A stretch of DNA of 22,425 bases from Saccoglossus kowalevskii (Eukaryota > Hemichordata > Enteropneusta > Harrimaniidae), in contig NW_003120438.1 of the NCBI RefSeq assembly GCF_000003605.2, forward strand, positions 48,549 to 70,973. The letters run 5' to 3'. The notes beneath the pieces were generated by a model. It saw only the letters and a list, made by a program, of their open reading frames with translations. It was not told the DNA's origin and ran no database searches. This document shows, one piece after another, positions 8,506-16,804 of the stretch; position 1 is the stretch's first letter; every line of letters begins with the position of its first letter. A program made the position numbers and the translations under genes.

Positions 8506-10081
8506 GAAGGAGCCACCACCTGGTCCTCCCTTTCCCGGGGGCGCGCCGCTACCCCTCCCTTCCGCAGAAGGTTATGAGCGCTTGCCTCCTGGCTGACTCT
8601 GGTTAGCGGAGCTAGTCCTAGGGCCTTGTGCTTGGGGCCCCCTCCGTTTACCCTTGGCAGCGGCCAACTGGCTAGCCTATTCGACTTGGACCATTTGGTT
8701 TGTTACACCCCGAAGCTCTGCGACTGCACCCACTATCTCCCCATCAAAGAGGGTGGGCGATGTCTAGTCTGCGTAACTGAGGCAGTGGCGTACTCCCTGA
8801 CTCAGTTCGCCGGCGAAAACACACGCGTCTAAAACCGCGTCCCGCTGCACAGTAGTAGCCCCGGCCAAGAGAGCCATATGACACTGGAGGATATCGCACA
8901 TAGCCGTGCGGTGGCCTACCATTAACTGTGTCGCCTGGTCTAGGAGGCGAGTGCATTCTGCGTCTGAGGTCTCAGGGTCCTGGGCGCGCACAAGAATGCG
9001 CTCCAGTGTGGCGCCCACGAATTCTAGGAAATTTATGGGTCGCAACTCTGCCCTCAAGGAATGTTGGATAGTCTCAGAATGGGTTGATGAGAATGACCAT
9101 GGAACGCGGCCGTCCCCCTTCACCCGGTTAGCAAAACAGAAGTTTGTGGTACTGGGGTCTGGGGAAGGATCCTTGGAGTCCGGTCGGGGTCTTCTAGTTT
9201 CGTTCCACGAATTGGGGTTCGAATTCAAGATTGCCCCGATGGGGTAGCGTTTGGTCCAGCGAAAGGGGTTATGCAGGAAGAGACGTGTTTAGAATGCGAA
9301 CGGTGCTTTCTGTGTTTCTTCCTACTTGCCGGCAGAGAGGCCGCAGTGGAGACAGCTCGCTCCGCCTGCAGGTGGTCTACTCTGCCTGTCAGGGACGCAA
9401 TTTGCCCCGACAGTCCTTCGACCAATGCCCTCATTTCAGCGGCAAAACCGGCGCAGTGCGAGGATGGATCCACAACGGGACCCAGCACGGGCCCCATAGG
9501 AGGAAAGACCTCCAGGGGCACAGTCTCGCTGTTGCCGGTAAAGTTGGGTAACCCACTGCCTGAAAAAACAGACTGTGCAGATACCCTCCGATCAGCGGGG
9601 AGAGACCGAAATACATCGGCACCCCCACTATCAGGCCCTTTGCTTAGTATCCCGGTATGAGAACTGGTAGCCGAGCACGAGGACTTATCACTCATGCCAA
9701 CGCACAACTCACTCATACCCATGCCGGTAGCACTTGCCGCACGACCTTTTCGCGAGCGAGCGACGTGGTCAGTCTCGGCTATTTTTACATACTGCTGGAA
9801 AGAATCCCAGGCTTCAGAAACCCAGTGATTGCAAATATTCTCTGGGCAGACACCTGAATCCTGAACGCCGTGGTACAATGGTAGCATTTAGCATGCGGGT
9901 TCCATTCATGCAAGTTCTGTGTACACTGATTGCAGATCCGCCTCAAAAACTGAGGAGATAATACCGGCGGCGAGCCTTTGGCGTTGCCATTGCATCTATC
10001 CATTTTTAAATACCGGTACATTATAAATAAAGGACGACATGCATGAGGGAAACGAATTACAGTTGTAAAAGGTGCCGCCAT
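8506..10081 (-). pseudogene. DIRS gag-like ORF1
   Basis: The DIRS gag forms the particle in which reverse transcription takes place. The minus-strand ATG at 10081 opens MAAPFTTVIRF. A Cys/His array follows: CNQC...NPHAKCYHC, then after a frameshift near 9870 CPENICNHWVSEAWDSFQQY, giving the CxxC...HxxCxxC...CxxC...W layout of DIRS ORF1. A Ser-rich middle and a coiled stretch (LVEGLSGQIASLTGRVDHLQ) come next. A further frameshift near 9230-9260 leads to LLDQATQLMVGHRTAMCDIL and AVLDACVFAGELSQGVRHCL, then a basic Gly-rich tail (about 8660-8530). At least three frameshifts or stops make it inactive. The many plus-strand frames here are antisense shadows. Confidence 0.8.
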
Positions 10082-10088
10082 GAAACCA

Positions 10089-10212
10089 GGGCTTCCCCTG
10101 ACCTAGATTCTATCTCTCAGTCACCGGCAGAATCGCTGATTAATGCCTACAGTTCAAAATAGTCATTTTGACTGACAGGAGTCCATGGTGGGTAATTGAA
10201 CGTAGTGAATTT
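10089..10212. repeat. DIRS terminal repeat, 5' end of the element
   Basis: Inverted partner of 4400-4505. The outermost bases (ending gaacgtagtgaattt) are specific to this end and recur in reverse complement at 4721-4740 in the internal complementary region. Confidence 0.9.
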
Positions 10213-11210
10213 GACTTGGATTAAAAAGTCCCAAGAAAAAAGTGCTCACCTGTGGAAAATATTTTAGTTTAATATTTTAGGAAAATTGACAGTATAAGAT
10301 TTGGGAAGCAGATGCAAATTTTATTAAAAAGTATACTACTTCAATTTAAAATAACTTTTGGTCGAAAATAATGGACATTTGGCATTCTTGTATAAATCAT
10401 CAAAAATTTAATTATCAAAGTCAGGTTTTGTGGCATAATTCAAATATTGCTATAAAAGATGATTATGTCAACAGGAGGTTGTGGCAGGAAAAAAGAATAT
10501 TTGGTATGTCAATGATTTACTAGGAGATTATGGCCATTTTTTAAGTTATGAAAAATTCAAGTGTAAATACAACTGCATGTTAATTTTTTTGAATTTTAAT
10601 CTGTGTTAAAAGCTATTCTCAGGTCATGGAAAATGGAGTTCTTAATGTTAGAGACAAACCTAAACCTCACAAAAAAATTTATTCAGATTTGGTTAAGAAA
10701 AATGCATCTCCTTTGGGCTGTCAAAATAAATGGGAAAACAGCTTGAAATTTAAATTCCGGACAAAGATTGGAAACCCATTTTTAAACTACCATTTCTTTG
10801 TACATTTGATTCCAGGCTGCAGGCATTTCATTATAAATTTTTACATAGGGCAATTTACACAAATAACACTTTGTGTTTTTAATGGAAATTTGTTGATAAT
10901 ACATTGTGCACTTTTTGTAATGCTGATATTGAATTGAAACTCTTGAGCATCTTTTTGTTACATGCACTACTACTAGAAGATTTGGGGGGAAATGTCAGCA
11001 ACTCTGGAAAAAATGGATAAACGTAGATATTTTATTGTCTGACAGGGATATTTGTTTTTATGTAATCTTCTCAACCTTTTTATTTTAATTTGTAAACAGC
11101 ACCTCTATTCTGAATCGAAAAACACTTGTATTGTAGAGCGACAAATAGCCATTAATAATGGTTCAATGTCTAAATTTAATGAAAAATGGAATAATTTTAA
11201 TTATGAGTAA
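10213..11210 (+). pseudogene. L1 ORF2 C-terminal region right of the DIRS insertion
   Basis: It continues the segment at 4229-4359 in frame (TWIKKSQEK) and then decays through many stops. In mixed frames one sees WENSLKFKFRTK, LQAFHYKFLHR, CTFC.....ETLEHLFVTC and FNEKWNNFNYE before a TAA at 11208-11210. The KFxHR and CxxC...ETxxHLFxxC motifs are the zinc-binding C-terminal block of L1 ORF2. It is not functional. Confidence 0.8.
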
Positions 11211-11366
11211 TTCATTTATTAGCCAGATTTGTCAGCTTATCAATAATGTTCCCCCACTTCCACTTTTTTTAAGCCATCCACTATTTATTTTTTGTAATTT
11301 TTTCTTTCATTTTTTTTTTGTAAATGTATTTATTTATTTAAAGTAATAAAAAAATATAAAAAAAAA
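11211..11366 (+). other. L1 3' UTR and A-rich tail
   Basis: T-rich 3' UTR with aataaa (about 11346) and an A-rich tail interrupted by one T (11349-11368), directly followed by the target duplication. Confidence 0.75.
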
Positions 11367-11378
11367 AAGTTTATTGTT
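11367..11378. repeat. Right target site duplication of the L1
   Basis: aagtttattgtt directly after the A-rich tail; the first two A could also belong to the tail, so the duplication is 10-12 bp. The flanking intron resumes with cctgctagcc. Confidence 0.85.
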
Positions 11379-12110
11379 CCTGCTAGCCAAGCCTATCATC
11401 TGTTTCATACATGTATTTTTTCCTTTTTTAGCTTTGACTGCAGAAATAGTTCATGACCGGTATTACTCCAGTTAGTTGAAATGGAGTTACTGGAATTAGT
11501 GGCAATTTTATATGCCTCACACCTATCTATGTGCAAGTTCAGCCCTGGAATCTGAATACAAAATTTAAAATGCACACTACACGGTGGGTAAACTCTGACC
11601 TCTGAAAATGTTTCAGAATGCCAGTTTATGCTTGGTTATTATCTACTGTTAGTATGCTAATTTTCACCAGAATTATAAACATGTTTTAAGGATTTGGAAT
11701 ACTTGTATACATGTGGCATGTCAGAGATACACAGCTTGTTTCCATATTTATGTAGTTATTACTCAGATCAATTGACAAAGTTACTATCAGTAGATTTGAA
11801 GGAACCCATCATCTTGTTTTTACAAGTGGGTGTATATAGAAGATAGAACCCATTGAACACAAGAATATGCTATTCTTATCATTCTCATATCTCACTACAC
11901 TACATGTTTGTAGTCTAAGCAGACTTTATCATACATATCAATGTACTTTACTGACTGAACAGACAACTACCCCGGTAATGTAAGGCATGTTTAACTCTTA
12001 TCAGGTAAAGTCAATGTAAAAGTGTGTAAAGCTGGCAGAAAATAATAGTTAATATCAACTTATTTTATAACAGAAAAATAGCTAACTGGTAACTGTATGA
12101 GATAACTTAC
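11379..12110. other. Dynein intron 8, part right of the L1
   Basis: Non-coding intron sequence from the L1 target duplication to the exon 8 donor. No repeat or gene recognised. Confidence 0.6.
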
Positions 12111-12338
12111 TCAACAAGGCAGCATTGTGTGCTGAGATGCCACTAGGGGCATTGATCAAATCATGCACCTCATCAGCATTGGAGGTTGCTTCACTCTCAT
12201 CATGTTCTTTTTCCTTGTGTCCATCAGTCTGTCCACCATCACTGAGTGTCTCCTCTTCTTCCACCACTGGCAGCATGCCTGCAGACTTCTGAGGACTGTA
12301 TGGTAGTCTTATACCAGGAGACTCTGCCAGAGTGTTTC
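12111..12338 (-). CDS. DNAH5/DNAH8-like: Dynein heavy chain, coding exon 8 (acidic insert)
   Basis: 228 bases, phase 1 to 1, acceptor GACAG|GAAAC and donor TTGA|GTAAGT. It encodes about residues 559-634 and is rich in Asp, Glu, Ser and Thr (VVEEEETLSDGGQTDG, KEKEHDESEATSNADE). It has no obvious counterpart in vertebrate tails, so the exon call rests on the open frame, both splice sites and phase agreement with exons 7 and 9. A symmetric phase-1 exon could be alternatively skipped without breaking the frame (inference). Confidence 0.78.
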
Positions 12339-13139
12339 CTGTCAATGAACACAGTAAGTGTACATAGTGTCTGGTCAAATATTTTTAGAAAATGGAGTCA
12401 GCCAAGTACACTCCATTTCATTGCAAAGTATCTATAGTAACAGTTCAGAATGCATATGTAGCATCCTAGCTGACGTAACATGTATATATATATAATAAGA
12501 AAATGCAATGTACTGCCTTGATGAATGAAGACAGTCAATGTTTGACACCTGGCTACATTATAAACATCATGGTTAAGTTAAGTCACTCATTGGTCACTCA
12601 AGTAAATCAAATTAAATTAACTGGATATTACAAGTTAAACTCAAAGACATTTCATCAGTTAGTGCATAATACATGATTGACATCAACAATAATTTCAACA
12701 TCATTAATAATGCTGTCACCTTACCATTAACTGTATAGCATGGCAGAATTCCCACTATAAACTATGTCTGTGAAATAAAACACAATGGCGTGTGCTCTGA
12801 TGCATTTACATAGTAAATGGAAAATTACGTCACATGCCATTATACATTTCCTTAGGAAATTAAATTAAAGTCACATGTTTTTATCAATTAAGCTATAGAA
12901 CGACAAAATGTATTGGTTTAATTTAAAATTGATGGGGGTTGCTGTTACGGTAACACTGATTCAGACTGTCTGTGGCCTATGTGAGTTGAAAGGCTTAACT
13001 ATTCAACTCTCTTATAGAGGTTAAGAATGTACTATAACCTTACACTTCATTACAAGTTATATTTGTTCCAATCTAAATCTATATTAAACAGTTGATAATT
13101 CAACCTCAGCAAGACATTCAGTTCAGATAGATTACTTAC
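12339..13139. other. Dynein intron 7
   Basis: 801 bases between exons 7 and 8. AT-rich, with a short (TA)n near 12482-12496. Nothing else recognised. Confidence 0.65.
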
Positions 13140-13352
13140 CAGCACTTTCAGTTTCAGTATCATCATAAATATCATCTCCGATCAAATCTTCCTTTCTTGG
13201 TCTTGGTAAACCCTCAGTTGCTTTGCTTAACTTAGTATACTGAGTCAAGGTATTAATGACATCTATTACTGCACGTATGCGATTTACAAACAGATCCAAG
13301 TGACCAAAGATGGTCTCTTCATCAGTGAAAGCTACACCATGGCCATCATCTC
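13140..13352 (-). CDS. DNAH5/DNAH8-like: Dynein heavy chain, coding exon 7
   Basis: 213 bases, phase 1 to 1, acceptor ATTTTAG|GAGATG and consensus donor CTG|GTAAGT. It encodes about residues 488-558. The middle reads IFGHLDLFVNRIRAVIDVIN, matching the conserved IFGKFExFxxRLxKIIDI helix of DNAH5/DNAH8-type tails, followed by TLTQYTKLSKATEGL. The C-terminal third is acidic (DDIYDDTETESAG). Confidence 0.9.
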
Positions 13353-14052
13353 CTAAAATACAATCAGAAGTCAAAGTGTAATCAAATGAATAGAGTCAAT
13401 GTGAAGGCCAAATGACAAATCAAATCATCAGAGACTTTTAAAATGCCTACTATTGTATTTTAAGTAAGTAAGCATGGTAAAAGCCATAAAAATGCAAAGA
13501 TGAAGAATGAAGAGATTGATTTAAATAAATATAGGCTGCAACTTAGTTTTGTTTCTAAATTCTTACCTTGTAAAATATGTCAAAACCCTAAGTGTCTAAT
13601 TCAGGTGTGTAACCCTAATTTTTTCTGGATTTATAATATACACCAAAGAGAGGTGACACACTGTACAAATAAAATAACATGGGTAGACATAAAATTCAAA
13701 AAGATTTAATATAGCAAATACAAAGGCACGATGTGCTCCATTGATGTGCTAAGAATATCTGTTCTGGCATTTTATAATCAATATGGACTGAGGTGATGGA
13801 AAGAGTTGTTTTTGTATCCACCACACCTAACACTAACCCTGCACCTACCCTCCAATGCTCCTTAATTTAATTGTATATGCCCCTTTTAGGAACACCTATA
13901 GTTATCTAGAGAGGGCATATACAATTGAATTGGGGGGCTCGGTTGAGGGTTACAGTTAGGAGTGGGGTTGGGTGGTACAAAAAGAACTATTTATGTGTTG
14001 TCTATCATTGCAACAACTACGAGAAGATTTTATGTGATGAACACAATGATAC
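13353..14052. other. Dynein intron 6
   Basis: 700 bases between exons 6 and 7. It carries the foldback element at 13804-13988. The 69-codon plus-strand frame at 13500 has no family resemblance. Confidence 0.65.
13804..13988. mobile_element. Foldback MITE-like element
   Basis: Two arms of about 75 bases in inverted orientation (outer agttgtttttgta / tacaaaaagaact; inner taattgtatatgcccc / gagggcatatacaattgaat) surround a loop of about 27 bases. The middle of the arms is C-rich on the left and G-rich on the right, with roughly 70 percent pairing by eye. No coding capacity; no clear target duplication. Confidence 0.7.
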
Positions 14053-14224
14053 CTGTTACTGATGGAGTTTTCGATGACTTGCCAATTCCTGGTGTGTATC
14101 TGGATCCAGATCTGGACTTGGATGGTGGTCCCTGACCCAGTGAACTGATAGATGGGAAATGAGTCAGTGAATGGGAACCACCAAGGTTATCTCGCAATGT
14201 TCGTACCAGGTTTTTATATTCATT
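14053..14224 (-). CDS. DNAH5/DNAH8-like: Dynein heavy chain, coding exon 6
   Basis: 172 bases, phase 0 in and phase 1 out, acceptor TTTCACAG|AATG and donor AACAG|GTATCA. It encodes about residues 431-487: NEYKNLVRTLRDNL, then a Ser/Gly/Pro-rich stretch (SISSLGQGPPSKSRSGSRY). It aligns with the NEEYQxxFxxTKxxL segment at its start only. It was found from splice sites and frame continuity between exons 5 and 7. The second half is low-complexity and probably a disordered insert. Confidence 0.83.
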
Positions 14225-14661
14225 CTGTGAAACAGATCAATATTATTATAATTGGGTGAGCATACACATTATGCAAGCACTATCAATAGTGATAGAGATA
14301 AATACACAATTTCTTAGGTAGTACAATATGAAAGCAAACAGATACATAATGCTGTATCATGTCAGAAAAAGCAATTTTGTTTCTTGTATCATAAGATTTG
14401 AAATTGAGGTAATATCATTAAGTTCAAAATGATCTCATAAATCAAGTCAATCATACATGTTTGATGGTAATGATTATGTACTCCCAGTGTAAATTTAGAA
14501 CATGACTGAAAATCTGATCTGAAAGTGTGACCCAAATGTGTTCATTGGATGACCTGAGAGTGTGATTTAATGGTGTGACCTGAATGTGTTTATACAACCT
14601 GAAAGTGCTAAATGACATGTTAAGTGAAAGCTGTACTGTAAAAACAATGACATGTACTTAC
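14225..14661. other. Dynein intron 5
   Basis: 437 bases. 14515-14620 holds loosely repeated phrases (gatctgaaagtgtgac, gacctgagagtgtga, gacctgaatgtgt, aacctgaaagtgc), probably a decayed short tandem repeat. No gene. Confidence 0.55.
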
Positions 14662-14877
14662 CGAGAGTTGAATACAAGCTTTGAGACGACCAAATAAGTT
14701 CTCAGTTTCAACATCTTTGTCTTTGCCTTTTCTCTTTGGTTTAGGCTTAGCAGGTGCACTGCCCAATTTGGTATCAATCTCCTCTTCTACTTTGTTCCAT
14801 ACCAAATCGTCTTTGTCATTGTTGGTGGTTTCAGCTTCGATGTAATCTTTGCAAGCATTTACTAATTGATTAGTGAT
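14662..14877 (-). CDS. DNAH5/DNAH8-like: Dynein heavy chain, coding exon 5
   Basis: 216 bases, phase 0 to 0, acceptor CTCAG|ATCAC and consensus donor TCG|GTAAGT. It encodes about residues 359-430. It starts ITNQLVNACKDYI, the expected continuation of the tail helix (VTNQxxxACKxYI in relatives), passes a conserved VWN, and then enters a Lys/Pro-rich stretch (PAKPKPKRKGKDKD). It ends in ENLFGRLKACIQLS. The basic stretch looks like a lineage-specific, probably unstructured insertion within the tail. Confidence 0.9.
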
Positions 14878-15197
14878 CTGAGAGAAAATGACCAAAACAT
14901 GTGATATTATGAAAATATTCATTTGACATGAAGGTATATAATGTCACTAGGTGTACATATGCACAAGGTGTGACTGTATGCAACACAAAACTTAAAACAA
15001 GTGTTGCTGCTGTAATGTAACAGATTATCATGCACACCTGAAACCCACCAACTTCTAGAATTTCATTATTAATTTTATCACCATGTTGATTATAATTTAT
15101 CAAGAGATTTTTTCTCTTCATTGAAGCCATCACATTTTACCAGGTGGCAAAAACAGCCTGTCTGAGGCTCTAAATGAAAACACAGTACAATATTCAC
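14878..15197. other. Dynein intron 4
   Basis: 320 bases, canonical GTGAAT donor and CTCAG acceptor. No repeat or gene recognised; the minus-strand open frames are read-through from exons 4 and 5. Confidence 0.6.
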
Positions 15198-15402
15198 CTT
15201 AGTAAATAACAATCCCAGATAACCACTCCTTGCATAGAACTTAGAAATGGAGTCCATCTGTTTGACACTATTCATTAATCCAGGCAATGCTGTACTCATC
15301 ATAGTAGCTGGCATAGCTCCACTTGATAACAGATCAAAGTGACGTCTCAAAGCTTCCAGATATTTCACTTTGTCTTTGGTCTCATTAGCTGCATCAGTAA
15401 TA
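15198..15402 (-). CDS. DNAH5/DNAH8-like: Dynein heavy chain, coding exon 4
   Basis: 205 bases, phase 2 in and phase 0 out, acceptor AATTAG|TATTACTG and donor ACTAAG|GTGAAT. It encodes about residues 290-358. It contains ITDAANETKDKVKYLEALRR, MMSTALPGLMNSVKQMDSIS and a terminal LGLLFTK. The pattern I(T)DAxNExKDxVKYLxxL, then MxxxxPxLxNxxKxxxxIS, is characteristic of DHC_N1 across axonemal dyneins. The acceptor has a weak polypyrimidine tract, but frame and homology require it. Confidence 0.93.
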
Positions 15403-16017
15403 CTAATTAGAGGTAAACAAACAAAATGTTAGACACTAAGTCTCAAACCAAGTATTTTGTTCTCTAATAAGTACATAAATAATACATATTTCAATGATCC
15501 AGCAAATATTAACTTAATTTTGGTTCATATGCATTTCTATTGGAGATGAGATTTTAGCTAATAGAGCAAATATGGTAATTATACACTTTGCAACTTATAT
15601 ACATATGGTACATGTATGTATATGTACTACCGGTACTATAATTTGACTATTAGGTCTTTGCAGACATTCAACTGATTATACATATAACTAGGGTTAACAA
15701 TTTTGTCATAATTTTTTGCTTCAAAGTAGTTTTTTTATTTAGAAACAAGTTATCAACTTTTGATATTTTTCCCCGAGTATGAAATATTTTTAAAAAAATA
15801 AAAAAAGAATGAGCAATTTTGGAACTATTTCCGGGGAATCCATGCAGCATTATTTTTTAAATCATGACAAACATACATGTAAAGTACGTACATATAATTT
15901 TTTTACCATGTTTGACCTATTTTTCATGCAAAAACTATTTTACGATTAATCTTTAAGATTTAAATTTTTTAGACATATTGAGTAAATGAAGCACAAAAGA
16001 AGATAAATCATTTTTAC
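15403..16017. other. Dynein intron 3
   Basis: 615 bases, AT-rich, with a T-rich stretch at 15700-15960. Nothing recognised. Confidence 0.6.
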
Positions 16018-16191
16018 CTTGCATCCACAATCTTCCATTTCTTCAAGACTTTTGACTTTGAGCTGATAAGGACTCCAATTACTGTCTTACACTCCTTGCC
16101 TTTCAGCTGCTCCATGATGTTGGAAAGCATACGTTGACGTCGTTTCCATCTTTCAAGCTCAGTTAAAGGGCCAGAATCGGGATCCATGAAT
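16018..16191 (-). CDS. DNAH5/DNAH8-like: Dynein heavy chain, coding exon 3
   Basis: 174 bases, phase 2 in and phase 2 out, acceptor TTTCAG|ATTC and donor GCAAG|GTAAAA. It encodes about residues 232-289, including LTELERWKRRQRMLSNIMEQ and VLKKWKIVD. This is the most diagnostic stretch of the gene: ELExWKxR followed by SKxLKxWxxxD is the signature of the axonemal dynein heavy-chain N-terminal tail (DHC_N1 region). It lies 461 bases downstream of exon 2. Confidence 0.93.
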
Positions 16192-16652
16192 CTGAAACAG
16201 AGAGAAGCATTGCTGAACATCCAACATTCTAAGAATGACAATCAACAAACTAAGTAATCAAGTATCGATGTAAGGAGACTTCATCAAAAACAAATCAATG
16301 TATTGAACTAATCTCATGTTCACATATATGAAGTTTCTGTTACTATATTTAAAACAGCAAATTAACAATGATATAATTATTTTTCAGTGGGGATTGTACA
16401 ATAGACTTTTAAGATTTATGTTCATGTACATAAATTCAGTTCAGATTTGTCCAATACAGTTGCTTACTGATTCTTTAAATTTCAGTGTATTATTCATATG
16501 TCAGTTATCACAACTTGTTATCCTATGTTTACAATTGTATACACCATTTCATTTTTAGTTTCTTTTAATGGCCTAACACTGCATTCAACCCCTAGCAACA
16601 GTTGCTGCTAAGGTACCATGTGTGCATGGTGAAGGTAACAATGTTTTCCTAC
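16192..16652. other. Dynein intron 2
   Basis: 461 bases, no repeat or gene recognised. The 80-codon plus-strand frame at 16316 is an AT-rich chance frame. Confidence 0.6.
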
Positions 16653-16804
16653 CTTTCATCACCACCATCAGCAAGTGCATTTTCTATTGTTGACATCCAA
16701 TCAGTGACCAGTGCCTCATATTCACTTACAATTGACTGATCATATGCCATGGCACGGTGTTTACTAAATTCATTGGTTACCAGGGTATCAGGTCTCCGTA
16801 AGAC
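16653..16804 (-). CDS. DNAH5/DNAH8-like: Dynein heavy chain, coding exon 2
   Basis: 152 bases, residues 182-231 plus two bases. The acceptor is TTAG|GTCTTACGG and the donor is GAAAG|GTAGGA, phase 0 in and phase 2 out. It reads VLRRPDTLVTNEF, then YEALVTDWMSTIENALADGG. In the vertebrate tail the equivalent stretch contains the conserved W of the KVWIKQ segment, here the W of TDWMST. It is too broken up to show as a long ORF, and was found by extending the dynein alignment between exons 1 and 3. It follows a 4.3-kb intron that holds the inverted-repeat element with the helicase fragment. Confidence 0.87.

Larger units (their letters stand above)
4360..10212 (-). mobile_element. DIRS-type tyrosine-recombinase retrotransposon
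   Basis: The 5853-base element (about 4.56 kb without its own nested insertions) reads gag, RT remnant, RNase H, tyrosine recombinase on the minus strand. DIRS elements copy through RNA and integrate a circular DNA with a tyrosine recombinase, leaving no target duplication. The termini are defined by the internal complementary region at 4665-4789. It matches the reverse complement of the two element ends joined directly, and so places the ends at 4360 and 10212. Removing 4360-10212 restores the L1 ORF2 frame exactly, with no duplication or loss. All coding parts carry frameshifts or stops, and the RT core is missing. Confidence 0.9.
888..11366 (+). mobile_element. Tx1/L1-like non-LTR retrotransposon with nested insertions
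   Basis: One L1-type element occupies most of intron 8, antisense to the dynein gene. Its limits come from a perfect 12-bp target duplication (aagtttattgtt at 876-887 and 11367-11378) and from an A-rich tail at 11345-11368. Recognisable parts are a 5' UTR (888-1010), ORF1 (1011-1828), the first codons of ORF2 (2687-2890), the C-terminal third of ORF2 (4229-4359 plus 10213-11210) and a 3' UTR. The endonuclease remainder and the reverse transcriptase are absent. Sequence that is not L1 fills the gaps: a small TIR element, a tandem repeat and a DIRS element. It is inactive, with many stops and frameshifts. Clade assignment (Tx1 versus L1 proper) is by general pattern only. Confidence 0.85.

Noticed and set aside
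9231-9961. Several plus-strand open frames of 65-130 codons
   Set aside because: Antisense to the DIRS gag reading; GC-richer DNA there leaves all frames open by chance.
16316-16558. 80-codon plus-strand frame in intron 2
   Set aside because: AT-rich, hydrophobic chance frame within an intron; no family resemblance.
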